Below, in pieces: positions 38,161 through 47,471 of a DNA stretch of 64,000 bases. Made by a program: the position numbers and the translations under genes. The notes beneath the pieces were generated by a model. It ran no database searches. It saw only the letters and a program-made list of their open reading frames with translations, and was not told where the DNA came from. Where the stretch lies: assembly GCF_003260265.1 (NCBI RefSeq), contig NZ_QITQ01000017.1, positions 1-64,000 on the forward strand, in the 5' to 3' direction. How positions within the stretch are numbered: the first letter of the stretch is position 1; each line of letters starts with the position of its first letter. Source of the DNA: Roseovarius amoyensis (GTDB taxonomy: Bacteria; Pseudomonadota; Alphaproteobacteria; Rhodobacterales; Rhodobacteraceae).

Positions 38161-38947
38161 ACGGGTCCTCGTCTATCGCGCCATAGGGGTCGTCATAGGG
38201 GTCAAGATAGGTGTCTTCGCCACCCTGGCCCAGCTTGAAACGGCGGTTCTGCAGATAAAGTGAACGGGCCTGCGCATAGCTGTCGGCGCTGTCATACAGA
38301 ACCGAATCGATCGTATCCGAGAATCGGCCGCGCTGCGACAGCCCGGCCGAAACCTTGGCGGCGGTACCCCAGTGGCGTTCGGGTGTGTCGATGACATAGC
38401 TCAGCGGATTGGTGAAGAGGTCGACGATCTTTCCGGCCGAGTCGCGCTCGGTCGAGGGGCCGAAGACGAGTGAATTGATATAGGCGCCTTGGCGCACGCC
38501 CCAGACATGCAGGGTCTGGCCGAAATCGGCGTCTGTCGCCTCGGGCATGCCCAGCTCGGTCGCGGGGTCGAAGAACCCGCCAAGCCCCAGCGTGGTGTTG
38601 ACCACGAATCGATAGGTGTCCTCGGTCGCGCCCTTCATGTTGCCCTGAAGGATGCTGTTCACGATCCCCTGCGGCAGCGACAGGTTGGTGGCGAATCGTC
38701 CGATGGCGGTTTCGATGTCGTCGGGCATGGCGGCGCTGTAGCCGCGGCCGACCGGGCGCAGAACGGCACGGTCCAGGCTCTTGCTGAATTCGTGGATCCT
38801 GCGATTGTGTTTTTCATACGGATCAAAGGGGGTGCCGGGCACGTGGTCGGGGCCGGGCGTCGAACAGGCTGCGATTATCGCCGCCAAAGCCATCGCAAAG
38901 GCGGCGTGCAGGCATCTCCGGAGGTTGGCAGAGAATGAGATAGTCAA
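38138..38947 (-). CDS. mlaA: MlaA (VacJ) family outer-membrane lipoprotein
   Basis: MlaA removes mislocalised phospholipids from the outer leaflet of the outer membrane. The 269-residue protein has a lipobox (AIIAAC at about 23-28) and the family core: DPYEKHNRRIHEFSKSLD, NLSLPQGIVNSIL, LGLGGFFDPATELGM and GQTLHVWGVRQGAYI. The C-terminus carries an acidic tail with two copies of DPYDDPY, longer than in E. coli. mlaA and mlaC are coupled by a 23-base overlap. Confidence 0.93.
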   Translation of the reverse strand: MTISFSANLRRCLHAAFAMALAAIIAACSTPGPDHVPGTPFDPYEKHNRRIHEFSKSLDRAVLRPVGRGYSAAMPDDIETAIGRFATNLSLPQGIVNSILQGNMKGATEDTYRFVVNTTLGLGGFFDPATELGMPEATDADFGQTLHVWGVRQGAYINSLVFGPSTERDSAGKIVDLFTNPLSYVIDTPERHWGTAAKVSAGLSQRGRFSDTIDSVLYDSADSYAQARSLYLQNRRFKLGQGGEDTYLDPYDDPYGAIDEDPYDDPYAE

Positions 38948-39113
38948 AGCGCCGATACCGCAAAATTAATCAGATCGTTCATAGACTATAGGGCGATCAT
39001 GCCAAGAAGTCGTCTGTCGCGCAAAAAAACTGTGGCGCGGGTGCGACAACCGGCCTACGCCGTATACCGGTTGAATTACAAGTGTCGCCCGGGTTTTGAA
39101 AGGATCGCCCTCT

Positions 39114-40853
39114 ATGAAGCCCACGCCTCATGATCTGAGAAAAGGCCGTGCGGAACTGCGCGCCGCCCGCCGGGAAAGCCGCGCGCTTTACTGGTTCGTC
39201 GGCATTTTCAGCGCCTTCGTCAACCTGCTGATGCTGACCGGGCCGCTTTACATGCTGCAGGTCTATGACCGGGTGCTGGGCAGCCGGTCAGTGGCGACGC
39301 TGGTCGCGCTGTCGCTGTTGGTGCTCTACCTCTTTGCCATGATGGCGCTGCTGGATTACGCCCGCGGCCGGATCATGGGGCGGGTTGCGGCACGGTTTCA
39401 GTCGCGGCTCGACCGGCGGGTGTTTGACGCCGTCATTCGCAAATCCGCCCTCGTTCCCGACATTCACAGCACCACCGGCCTGCGCGACCTTGAGGCGGTG
39501 CAGCGGCTGATGGCCTCGCCTGTGCTGATGGCGGTGTTCGACATGCCGTGGACGCCGGTTTTTCTGGCCGGCATCTGGATCTTTCATCCCTGGCTGGGTG
39601 CGCTGGCCCTTGCCGGCGGCGCCATCCTGATCGCGGTGACCGTATTCAACCAAATCATGACCCGGGAACCGGCACGCGCGGCCAACACCGCGACAGTTGT
39701 CGCCGACCAGATGGCCGCGCAGATCAGCGGCGAGGCCGAGATGGTGCAGGCCATGGGCATGCGCGAGGCTGCGTTCAACCGCTGGCAGCAGGCGCGCGGG
39801 CATGCCCTGCGCAGCCAGATCGCCGCCTCCGATCTGGGCGGCACGCTGACCACCTCGACCCGGGCGTTCCGGCTGTTCCTGCAATCCGCGATGCTGGGGC
39901 TGGGGGCGTTCCTGGTGCTGAGGGGCGAATTGACGGCGGGCGCCATGATCGCCGGGTCGATCCTGCTGGGCCGGGCGCTGGCGCCGGTCGAGCAGGCCAT
40001 CGCGCAATGGCCAATGGTGCAGCGTGCGCGCCAGGGCTGGGACAGCCTGGCCGAACTGCTGTCGATGGTGCCGCCCGAGGCACCGCGCACCGCCCTGCCG
40101 CGCCCCCGCGCCCGGCTGGAGATGCAGCGCCTGACCCTGGCGCCGCCGGGCAGTTCCGAGCCGTCCCTGCGCGGGGTCAGCTTTACTGTCGAACCCGGCC
40201 AGGCCGTCGGCGTGATCGGCCCGTCAGGGGCGGGCAAGTCGACGCTGGCGCGTGCCATCACCGGGCTGTGGCGGCCGGCCGCGGGCACGATCCGTCTGGA
40301 CAGCGCGGCGCTGGACCAGTACGAACCCGCCGCGCTGGGCCGCTATATCGGCTATCTGCCCCAGCGGGTGCAGATCTTTGACGGCACCATCGCCGAAAAC
40401 ATCGCCCGCCTTGCCGAAAATCCCGACGATGAAAAGGTCGTTGCCGCGGCGCAGATGGCCGACGCGCACGAGATGATCCTGCAACTGCCCGATGGCTATG
40501 ACACGCGGGTCAGCGCCACCAGCGCACGCCTGTCGGGCGGGCAGATGCAGCGGATCGGGCTGGCGCGGGCGCTTTACGGCGATCCGGTGATCCTGGTTCT
40601 GGACGAGCCCAACTCGAACCTCGACAACGAGGGCAACGCCGCCGTCAACGCCGCGATCCGCCGGTTCAAGGCGCAGGAACGTTCGGTTCTGGTGATGGCG
40701 CACCGGCCGGCGGCGATCCATGAATGCGACCTGATCCTGATGCTGGATGGCGGGCTGGTGCGCGCCTTCGGTCCCAAGGACGAGGTGCTGCGCAAGGTGG
40801 TGCAGAACCACGAACAGATCAAACGCGCCCGCGGGGCGGGGGGCGTGCAATGA
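39114..40853 (+). CDS. Type I secretion ABC transporter ATPase (PrtD type)
   Basis: This 579-residue protein is an exporter combining a membrane domain and an ATPase. The N-terminal half has six membrane helices ([20 protein letters not shown], then [19 protein letters not shown]) and the ATPase has GPSGAGKST (Walker A, about 370-378), [14 protein letters not shown] (signature) and [11 protein letters not shown] (Walker B). No N-terminal C39 peptidase is present. It is followed by an HlyD-type gene with a 4-base overlap; the outer-membrane component and substrates are not in the window. Confidence 0.92.
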   Translation: MKPTPHDLRKGRAELRAARRESRALYWFVGIFSAFVNLLMLTGPLYMLQVYDRVLGSRSVATLVALSLLVLYLFAMMALLDYARGRIMGRVAARFQSRLDRRVFDAVIRKSALVPDIHSTTGLRDLEAVQRLMASPVLMAVFDMPWTPVFLAGIWIFHPWLGALALAGGAILIAVTVFNQIMTREPARAANTATVVADQMAAQISGEAEMVQAMGMREAAFNRWQQARGHALRSQIAASDLGGTLTTSTRAFRLFLQSAMLGLGAFLVLRGELTAGAMIAGSILLGRALAPVEQAIAQWPMVQRARQGWDSLAELLSMVPPEAPRTALPRPRARLEMQRLTLAPPGSSEPSLRGVSFTVEPGQAVGVIGPSGAGKSTLARAITGLWRPAAGTIRLDSAALDQYEPAALGRYIGYLPQRVQIFDGTIAENIARLAENPDDEKVVAAAQMADAHEMILQLPDGYDTRVSATSARLSGGQMQRIGLARALYGDPVILVLDEPNSNLDNEGNAAVNAAIRRFKAQERSVLVMAHRPAAIHECDLILMLDGGLVRAFGPKDEVLRKVVQNHEQIKRARGAGGVQ

Positions 40854-42154
40854 GCGGGCAAGGGCATGTATGGTCGGCGCGTGGCCCACTGACGGTTGGT
40901 CTTGTCGGGCTGCTGCTGCTGGTCGGGGGTTTTGGCGTCTGGGCGTCGGTGACCACGATTTCGGGCGCGATCATCGCGCCTGGGCGGATCGAGGTCGATC
41001 AGAACCGGCAGATCGTCCAGCACCCCGATGGCGGCGTGGTGGCGGCGATCGAGGTGGGCGAGGGCGACACCGTGACCGAGGGGCAGGTCTTGATCCGGCT
41101 CGATGGCACGACCCTTGCCTCGCGCCTGGCGATCACCGAGGGCGAGTTGTTCGAGATCATGGCACGCCGCGGCCGGCTGGAGGCAGAGCGCGACGGCCTG
41201 GACGAGGTCGTCTTTGACCCGCTGCTGGACGAGGCCGCCGCGAAACGCCCCGAAGTCACCCGGCTGATGCAGGGGCAGGTGCGGCTGTTCGCGGCGCGCG
41301 CCGAATCCATCGCGCGCGAGATTGAGCAGCTGGAAAAGCAACGCGACCAGATCGCCAACCAGATCGACGGCATCCGCGCCCAGCAGGTGGCCTTGGAACG
41401 TCAGCTGGACCTGATCGAACAGGAACTGACCGACCAGCGGTCGCTGTTGGAAAAGGGGCTGGCGCAGGCGACGCGGGTGCTGGCGCTGGAACGCGAGGGC
41501 GCGCGGCTGAGCGGGCAGGTGGGCGAACTGGCAGCGTCCGAGGCGCAGGCGCACAGCCGCATCACCGAGATAGATATCGAGATCGTCAAGCTGGGGTCGC
41601 GGCGGCGCGAAGAGGCCATAACCACCCTGCGCGACCTGCAGTACCGTGAACTGGAACTGATGGAAGAGCGCCGCGCGCTGATCGAACAGATGGACCGGCT
41701 GGACATCCGCTCGCCGGTGGCGGGCGTGGTCTATGACATGGCGGTCTTTGCGCTGCGCGCTGTCGTGCGCCCCGCTGATCCGCTGTTGTACGTTGTGCCA
41801 CAGGACCGCCCGCTGATCATCAACGCCCAGATCGAACCCATTCACATCGACAAGGTCCATGTCGGGCAGGAGGTCCTGTTGCGGTTTCCCGCGCTCGACC
41901 AGCGCCACACGCCGGAACTGAAAGGCAAGGTCTTGCAGGTTTCGGCCGACGCCTTTGTCGACGAGGGCACGCGGCAAAGCTATTACCGCGCCGAAATCTC
42001 GCTCAGCGAGGGTGAGCAGGCCCGCCTGCCCGAGGGGGTGACGCTGATCCCGGGAATGCCGTCCGATGCGTATTTGCGCACCGGCGAGCACACGCCGCTG
42101 GCCTATCTGACAAAGCCGCTGACCGACTATTTCACCAAGGCGTTCCGCGAATAG
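40850..42154 (+). CDS. Type I secretion membrane-fusion protein (HlyD family)
   Basis: This 434-residue adaptor bridges the ABC transporter to an outer-membrane channel. It has an N-terminal membrane helix (about 14-35), a biotinyl-lipoyl-like segment ([21 protein letters not shown] at about 54-74), a long coiled coil between about 120 and 280, and a C-terminal beta domain containing [17 protein letters not shown] and [20 protein letters not shown]. The start overlaps the ATPase stop (ATGA). Confidence 0.92.
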   Translation: MSGQGHVWSARGPLTVGLVGLLLLVGGFGVWASVTTISGAIIAPGRIEVDQNRQIVQHPDGGVVAAIEVGEGDTVTEGQVLIRLDGTTLASRLAITEGELFEIMARRGRLEAERDGLDEVVFDPLLDEAAAKRPEVTRLMQGQVRLFAARAESIAREIEQLEKQRDQIANQIDGIRAQQVALERQLDLIEQELTDQRSLLEKGLAQATRVLALEREGARLSGQVGELAASEAQAHSRITEIDIEIVKLGSRRREEAITTLRDLQYRELELMEERRALIEQMDRLDIRSPVAGVVYDMAVFALRAVVRPADPLLYVVPQDRPLIINAQIEPIHIDKVHVGQEVLLRFPALDQRHTPELKGKVLQVSADAFVDEGTRQSYYRAEISLSEGEQARLPEGVTLIPGMPSDAYLRTGEHTPLAYLTKPLTDYFTKAFRE

Positions 42155-42242
42155 CCCTTCAGCCGCGCCAAGGCGCAAATCCGGTTTCCATCCGCCACAC
42201 GACTGGCTAGCCTGTGCGCATCCGAGTCTGGGAGAGAACGCT

Positions 42243-42704
42243 ATGGGTAAGTTCGAAACGAAGCTGGCCGAAATGGGCGTGACACTGCCCGACGCCCCCG
42301 CCCCGGCGGCCAATTACGTGCCTTATGTTCTGGTGGGCGACATGCTCTATGTGTCCGGCCAGATTTCCAGGGATGCAGACGGGCTGATCACCGGCAAGCT
42401 GGGTGAGGACATGTCTGTTGATGAGGGGGCAGCGGCGGCGAAAACCTGCGCCACTGCGCTTTTGGCTCAGGTCAAGGCGGCCTGTGGCGGCGATCTGGAC
42501 CGGCTCAAACGCGTGGTCAAGCTGACCGGCTTCGTCAACTCGACCCCCGATTTCCGTGACCAGCCGCTGGTGATCAACGGTGCCTCCGACCTCATCGGTG
42601 ATGCGCTGGGCGAGGCGGGGCAACATGCACGCGCGGCGGTTTCGTCGCCGTCGCTGCCCCTTGGGGTTGCCGTCGAGGTGGACGGCATCTTTCAGATCGG
42701 ATGA
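42243..42704 (+). CDS. RidA-family enamine/imine deaminase
   Basis: This is a 153-residue YjgF/YER057c/UK114-family protein, which hydrolyses reactive 2-aminoacrylate intermediates. It is of the longer type: YVLVGDMLYVSGQISRD, then VKLTGFVNSTPDFRDQPLVI, and C-terminal ARAAVSSPSLPLGVAVEVDG with the substrate-binding arginine. GGGAGAG lies before the ATG. The next gene begins in the last four bases. Confidence 0.9.
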   Translation: MGKFETKLAEMGVTLPDAPAPAANYVPYVLVGDMLYVSGQISRDADGLITGKLGEDMSVDEGAAAAKTCATALLAQVKAACGGDLDRLKRVVKLTGFVNSTPDFRDQPLVINGASDLIGDALGEAGQHARAAVSSPSLPLGVAVEVDGIFQIG

Positions 42705-43468
42705 CACCGCTGCCGGCTGCCTTTCTGCGCCAGCCATTGGCGCATCGGGCGCTGCATGACGTGGCAAAAGGCAGGCCCGAGAATTCGCGCGCGGCGGTGC
42801 GCGCGGCGGTGGCGGCCGGCTATGGGGTCGAGATCGACCTCCAACTCAGCCGCGATGGCTGTGCGATGGTGTTCCATGATGACGACCTTGACCGGCTGAC
42901 TGGCGAAACGGGCCTCGTGTGCCAGCGTGACGCGGATGAAATGCGCGGCATAGCGCTGACCGGCGGGAATGAGGGCATCCCCGACCTGGCGCAGGTGCTG
43001 GCGCTGGTGGCCGGTCGCGTGCCGCTGGTCGTAGAGCTGAAGGACCAGCACGGTGGTCTTGGCGATGTGGGCGGCGCGCTGGAACGTGCAGTGGCGCGTG
43101 ATATCGCCGGGTATGACGGGCCGCTGGCGCTGATGTCGTTCAACCCGCACATGGTGGCGCGGCTGGCGCGGCTGGCCCCGGATGTGCCGCGCGGGATCGT
43201 CAGTTGCGCCTATGCCCCGGCGGACTGGCCGGAACTGAACGAGGCAACCCGCGCCGGCCTGCGCGACATCCCCGATTTTGATGCTGCCGGGTGCAGCTTT
43301 ATCAGTCACCAGGCCGATGACCTGGACAGGCCCCGCGTGGCCGAGCTGAAGGCGCGCGGAGCGGCGGTTCTGTGCTGGACCGTGCGCTCGCCCGAGGCCG
43401 AGGCGCGCGCCCGCGAGGTGGCCGACAACATCACCTTCGAGGGTTACAACCCCGCGATCCCGGCTTGA
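42701..43468 (+). CDS. Glycerophosphodiester phosphodiesterase
   Basis: This is a 255-residue GDPD-family protein, hydrolysing glycerophosphodiesters to glycerol 3-phosphate and an alcohol. It has AHRALHDVAKGRPENS with the catalytic His15, Arg16 and Glu27, VEIDLQLSRDG with the metal-binding Glu44/Asp46, and MVFHDDDLDRLTG with His59. No signal peptide is visible, so it is likely cytoplasmic. Its start overlaps ridA by 4 bases. Confidence 0.92.
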   Translation: MTPLPAAFLRQPLAHRALHDVAKGRPENSRAAVRAAVAAGYGVEIDLQLSRDGCAMVFHDDDLDRLTGETGLVCQRDADEMRGIALTGGNEGIPDLAQVLALVAGRVPLVVELKDQHGGLGDVGGALERAVARDIAGYDGPLALMSFNPHMVARLARLAPDVPRGIVSCAYAPADWPELNEATRAGLRDIPDFDAAGCSFISHQADDLDRPRVAELKARGAAVLCWTVRSPEAEARAREVADNITFEGYNPAIPA

Positions 43469-43520
43469 CCCCGGCGCGCGGGGGCACAGATTGAATCCAG
43501 CACAACCGGGACGGAATGCG

Positions 43521-44708
43521 ATGGACGGCACCGGGATCACCATCACCGTGCACGACACGATCGGCGCCATCGGGGCGGCGGTCTGGGATGCCTGCGCCTG
43601 CCCAGAGGCTGCGGATGGCGGGCGTCCGAACGACCCCTTTACCACCTATCGGTTCCTCGAGGCGCTGGAGGATAGCGGATCGGTCGGCCCCGGCACCGGC
43701 TGGCGGCCGCATTACCTGACGGCCGAGAGTGGCGGCCAGGTGGTGGGTTGCGCGCCGCTCTATCTGAAGACCGACAGCCAGGGCGAATATATCTTCGATT
43801 TCAACTGGGCACATGCATATGAGGGGGCAGGGGGGCGCTATTACCCCAAGCTGCAGATCGCGGTGCCGTTCACCCCGGTTACCGGGCGGCGCCTGCTGAC
43901 CCGTCCGGGGTTTGAGGCCGAGGGGCGCACGGCGTTGATAAGCGGTGCGGTCGAACTGGCCGCGCGCAACAAGTTGTCATCGCTGCATATCACCTTTTGC
44001 ACCGGGGACGAGGCGCAGGCGGGCGCCGGGATGGGCCTGATGACGCGCGTCAGCCAGCAATTTCACTGGCAGAACGACGGCTATGCCGATTTCGACGCCT
44101 TCCTGGCGCAGCTTTCATCGCGCAAGCGCAAGGCGATCCGCAAGGAACGCCGGCAGGCGAATGATTTTGGCGGTGAGATCCGGGTGCTGAGAGGTGACGG
44201 GATAGAGCTACGCCACTGGCAGGCGATGTGGGATTTCTACCAAGACACCGGCGCGCGCAAATGGGGCACCCCCTACCTGACTCGCGAATTCTTCGACATC
44301 GCTGCCGAACGGCTGCGGGAGGACATCCTGATGGTGATGGCCGAACGGGATGGCCGGCCCGTGGCGGGCGCGCTGAACCTGATCGGGCGCGAGGCGCTTT
44401 TTGGCCGTTACTGGGGCTGCAACGAGCATCACCCCTGCCTACATTTTGAACTGTGCTATTACAGGGCGATAGATTTCGCCATCGAACAGGGGCTGGCCCG
44501 GGTCGAGGCTGGCGCGCAGGGCGAACACAAGCTGCTGCGCGGCTACCTGCCCCGCCAGACCCATTCGCTGCACTGGATCGCGGATGCCGGTTTCGCCGAT
44601 GCGGTGGGCCGCTATCTCGAGGCCGAGCGCGCGGCGGTGGACGAGGATATCGAGGTGCTCACCAGCTATGGCCCGTTCCGCAAGGACCGAAGAGAGGAAA
44701 GAGAATGA
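43521..44708 (+). CDS. COG3146-type N-acyltransferase (GNAT/FemAB-like)
   Basis: This 395-residue protein belongs to the family of large GNAT-like proteins formerly called COG3146 (DUF482). Recognisable segments are [54 protein letters not shown] and [20 protein letters not shown] in the catalytic C-terminal half. Such proteins are annotated as peptidoglycan biosynthesis acyltransferases, but the substrate is unproven. The start at [10 protein letters not shown] follows GGAATGCG. Its stop overlaps phhB. Confidence 0.85.
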   Translation: MDGTGITITVHDTIGAIGAAVWDACACPEAADGGRPNDPFTTYRFLEALEDSGSVGPGTGWRPHYLTAESGGQVVGCAPLYLKTDSQGEYIFDFNWAHAYEGAGGRYYPKLQIAVPFTPVTGRRLLTRPGFEAEGRTALISGAVELAARNKLSSLHITFCTGDEAQAGAGMGLMTRVSQQFHWQNDGYADFDAFLAQLSSRKRKAIRKERRQANDFGGEIRVLRGDGIELRHWQAMWDFYQDTGARKWGTPYLTREFFDIAAERLREDILMVMAERDGRPVAGALNLIGREALFGRYWGCNEHHPCLHFELCYYRAIDFAIEQGLARVEAGAQGEHKLLRGYLPRQTHSLHWIADAGFADAVGRYLEAERAAVDEDIEVLTSYGPFRKDRREERE

Positions 44709-45001
44709 CCGAAAAGCTAAGCGATACAGCCCGCAAGACAACGCTGGAACCGCTGCTGGAGGCCGGTTGGCGGATGGACGAGACCCGCGACGCCATCGCC
44801 AGGACCTATGACTTCGAGAACTTTGTCGAGGCGTTCGGTTTCATGACCCGTGCCGCGATCTGGGCCGAAAAATGGAACCACCACCCCGAGTGGACGAATG
44901 TCTACAAGACCGTCGAGGTGACGCTGACGACCCATGACGTGGGCGGGCTCAGCCCGCTGGACGTCAAGCTGGCGCGCAAGCTGGACGGGCTGGCGGGGTA
45001 G
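44705..45001 (+). CDS. phhB: Pterin-4a-carbinolamine dehydratase
   Basis: PhhB recycles the pterin cofactor of phenylalanine hydroxylase. The 98-residue protein has the active-site motif [20 protein letters not shown] at about 60-80 with the conserved His pair and Pro-Glu-Trp. GAGAGGAAAGAGA precedes the ATG, and a 4-base overlap ties it to the acyltransferase gene. No phenylalanine hydroxylase gene is found here, and some homologues act as transcription cofactors. Confidence 0.93.
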   Translation: MTEKLSDTARKTTLEPLLEAGWRMDETRDAIARTYDFENFVEAFGFMTRAAIWAEKWNHHPEWTNVYKTVEVTLTTHDVGGLSPLDVKLARKLDGLAG

Positions 45002-45043
45002 TTGCGGGCTACGGTGTGTGTCGGATCAGGGTGGCTCTGTCAC

Positions 45044-45107
45044 GCCCCGGCCCCCGGGCCGGGGCCTGCTTGTTGGCCGTCGAGGCCCCGGGGCAGGCCC
45101 GGGGCGG
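45044..45107. repeat. Stacked GC-rich inverted repeats after phhB
   Basis: gccccggccc (45044-45053) pairs with gggccggggc (45056-45065) across a 2-base gap; a second hairpin of ccccgggg type follows at 45086-45104 (gccccggggcaggcccgggg). This 120-base convergent gap has no gene. It may end transcription of phhB and the pgm gene, without T-runs, or be an interspersed repeat. Confidence 0.5.
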
Positions 45108-45121
45108 GCGGGCTGCCCGCC

Positions 45122-46618
45122 TCAGATCGTCTGGTCGTAGGAGCCCACTGACGGCTCTGTCCGGATGACGGCGTCAATATCGGCAAAGATGGCGCGCATC
45201 TCTTCTTCGCTCTCGCCGCTTTCGCAGACCACCACCAGGTTGGGGGTGTTGGAACTCGCCCGCACCAGCCCCCAGCTGCCGTTGTCCAGGATGACGCGGG
45301 CGCCGTTGACGGTGACCACCTCCTTGATGGGTCGCCCGGCCAGGGGCTCTCCCGCCTCGGCGCGGGCCACCAGCTTTTTCACCAGCCGGTCGAGCACGGT
45401 GTATTTCTCTTCGTCCGGGCAGTGTGGGGACATGGTTGGCGTGTTCCATGTCCGGGGCAGGGCGCGGCGCAGGTCCGACATGGATTGGTCGGGGTGGCGG
45501 TCAAGCATCTTGCAGATTTCCACCGCCACGCGCAGCCCGCAGTCATAGCCGCGCCCGACGGGTTCGGCCAGAAAGTAGTGGCCCGATTTCTCGAACCCAG
45601 CCAGTGCGCCCAGCGCCTTAACCCGGCGTTTCATGTGGCTGTGGCCGGTCTTCCAATAGTCGGCCTTGGCGCCGTTTTCCCGCAACACCGGGTCCGAGGC
45701 GAACAGCCCGGTCGATTTGACATCAGCCACGAAGGTGGAGCCGGGATAGAGGCGGGACAGGTCGCGGGCAAGGATCACGCCCACCTTGTCGGCGAATATC
45801 TCTTCGCCCTCGTCATCGACCACGCCGCAGCGGTCGCCGTCGCCGTCAAAGCCCAGCGCCAGGTCGGCGCCGCTGGCCTTTACCGCGGCGGACATGTCGT
45901 GCAGCATTTCCATCGCTTCGGGGTTGGGGTTGTAGTGGGGAAAGGTGTAATCCAGCCGGTCGTGCAGCCCCACCACCTCAACCCCGATCCGGCGCAGCAG
46001 GTCGGACGCGAAATGCGACGCGGTGCCGTTGCCGGTGGCGCAGACCACCTTGAGCGGGCGGGAGATGCGGAAATCGCCGACAAGATCGTCGAGATAGGCC
46101 TCGCGCACGCCATCGGCGAATTCATAGCTGCCGCCGGGGCGCGGCTGCCCCTCGCCATTCAGTACGATATCGCGCAGTTCCGCCATCTCGTCGGGGCCGT
46201 GGGTAAGCGGGCGCTCGAACCCCATCTTGACCCCGGTCCAGCCGTTGGGGTTATGGCTGGCGGTGACCATCGCAACCGCCGGCACGTCCAGGTGGAACTG
46301 GGCGAAATAGGCCATCGGCGACAGCGCCGGGCCGATGTCCCGGACCCGGATGCCGGCCTGCATCAGCCCCAGCATCAGCGCCTGCTTGATCGCCAGAGAA
46401 TAGTCGCGATAGTCGTTGCCGACCGCGATTTCGGGCGCGATGCCGCGGCGGTGCATCTGGGTGCCCAGCCCCAGCCCCAGCGCGGTGACGCCGGGCAGGT
46501 TGATTTCCTCGGGGTATTTCCAGCGCGCGTCGTATTCGCGAAAACCCGTGGGCCGGATCATCGGGTCGCGCAGGAATTCCCAGCTGTTGGGGGTGACGTC
46601 GGGCAAGGGTTTGGTCAT
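45122..46618 (-). CDS. Phosphomannomutase/phosphoglucomutase
   Basis: This is a 498-residue alpha-D-phosphohexomutase, interconverting mannose or glucose 6- and 1-phosphates for polysaccharide precursors. It contains the phosphoserine loop VTASHNPNGWTGVKMG, the metal-binding GFDGDGDRCGVVD, and the C-terminal phosphate-binding VRASSNTPNLVVV. The start at MTKPLPDV fits the family. It follows kdsA on the same strand, so it is probably part of the capsule operon. GGG to GAAAATTCCCGGTG in the leader shows no clear Shine-Dalgarno site. Confidence 0.9.
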   Translation of the reverse strand: MTKPLPDVTPNSWEFLRDPMIRPTGFREYDARWKYPEEINLPGVTALGLGLGTQMHRRGIAPEIAVGNDYRDYSLAIKQALMLGLMQAGIRVRDIGPALSPMAYFAQFHLDVPAVAMVTASHNPNGWTGVKMGFERPLTHGPDEMAELRDIVLNGEGQPRPGGSYEFADGVREAYLDDLVGDFRISRPLKVVCATGNGTASHFASDLLRRIGVEVVGLHDRLDYTFPHYNPNPEAMEMLHDMSAAVKASGADLALGFDGDGDRCGVVDDEGEEIFADKVGVILARDLSRLYPGSTFVADVKSTGLFASDPVLRENGAKADYWKTGHSHMKRRVKALGALAGFEKSGHYFLAEPVGRGYDCGLRVAVEICKMLDRHPDQSMSDLRRALPRTWNTPTMSPHCPDEEKYTVLDRLVKKLVARAEAGEPLAGRPIKEVVTVNGARVILDNGSWGLVRASSNTPNLVVVCESGESEEEMRAIFADIDAVIRTEPSVGSYDQTI

Positions 46619-46634
46619 GGAAAATTCCCGGTGT

Positions 46635-47468
46635 TCAAAGACGGATCGGCCGTTCCTTGGCCAGTTCATCGAACTGCATCAGCGTTTCAATCAGCGCCGG
46701 CATCTCGCCAAGCGGCACCATGTTGGGCCCGTCCGAGGGCGCGTTGTCGGGGTTTTCGTGGGTCTCGATGAAAACACCGGCCACCCCGATCGCCACTGCC
46801 GCGCGGGCCATGACGGGCGCGAATTCGCGCTGCCCGCCTGAACTTTTGCCAAGGCCGCCGGGCTGTTGCACCGAATGGGTGGCGTCCATCACCACCGGAT
46901 AGCCTGTGCGCGCCATCTGTGGCAATGCACGCATGTCGGCGACCAGTGTGTTATAGCCGAAACTGGTGCCGCGTTCTGTCAGGATCAGGCGGGTGTTGCC
47001 GGTGCTTTCCAGCTTTTCGATGACGCCGGCCATGTCCCAGGGCGCCAGAAACTGCCCCTTCTTGACGTTGATCGCGGCGCCGGTTTCGCCGGCGGCGATC
47101 AGCAGGTCGGTCTGGCGGCACAGAAAGGCGGGGATCTGCAGGATGTCGGCCACCTCGGCCACTTCGGCGCACTGGTCGGGCAGATGCACGTCGGTCAGCA
47201 CCGGCAGCCCCAGTGCATCGCGCACCGATTGCAGCATCTTCAGCCCCTCGGCCATGCCGGGCCCCCGCTTGCCGCCGATGGCGCTGCGGTTGGCCTTGTC
47301 ATAGGACGCCTTGAAGACGTACTGCGCGCCGGCGCTGGCGCAGGCCTCGGCCATCTTGCCGGCGATCATCTGGGCGTGATCGGTTGATTCAAGCTGGCAC
47401 GGCCCGGCTATGACCGTCAGCGGCTGGTCATTGCCAATGCAGAGCCCCGAGAGGGCGACGTGTTTCAT
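46635..47468 (-). CDS. kdsA: 3-deoxy-8-phosphooctulonate synthase
   Basis: KdsA condenses phosphoenolpyruvate with arabinose 5-phosphate to Kdo-8-phosphate. The 277-residue barrel has VIAGPCQLES at about 20-29, KASYDKANRSAIGGKRGPG, TDVHLPDQC, FLCRQTDLL, INVKKGQFLAPWDM, and VMDATHSVQQPGG. It follows the KpsE-like gene by three bases. Position beside capsule-export genes suggests Kdo for a capsule linker as well as for LPS. Confidence 0.96.
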   Translation of the reverse strand: MKHVALSGLCIGNDQPLTVIAGPCQLESTDHAQMIAGKMAEACASAGAQYVFKASYDKANRSAIGGKRGPGMAEGLKMLQSVRDALGLPVLTDVHLPDQCAEVAEVADILQIPAFLCRQTDLLIAAGETGAAINVKKGQFLAPWDMAGVIEKLESTGNTRLILTERGTSFGYNTLVADMRALPQMARTGYPVVMDATHSVQQPGGLGKSSGGQREFAPVMARAAVAIGVAGVFIETHENPDNAPSDGPNMVPLGEMPALIETLMQFDELAKERPIRL

Positions 47469-47471
47469 GGT

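Noticed and set aside
40574-42313. 579-codon minus-strand frame opposite the HlyD-type gene
   Set aside because: No motifs and no ribosome-binding site; the plus-strand gene fits the secretion operon.
45002-45121. CRISPR-like repeat or phage attachment site after phhB
   Set aside because: The repeats are inverted and GC-rich with no regular spacing or spacers; a terminator or interspersed repeat explains them.
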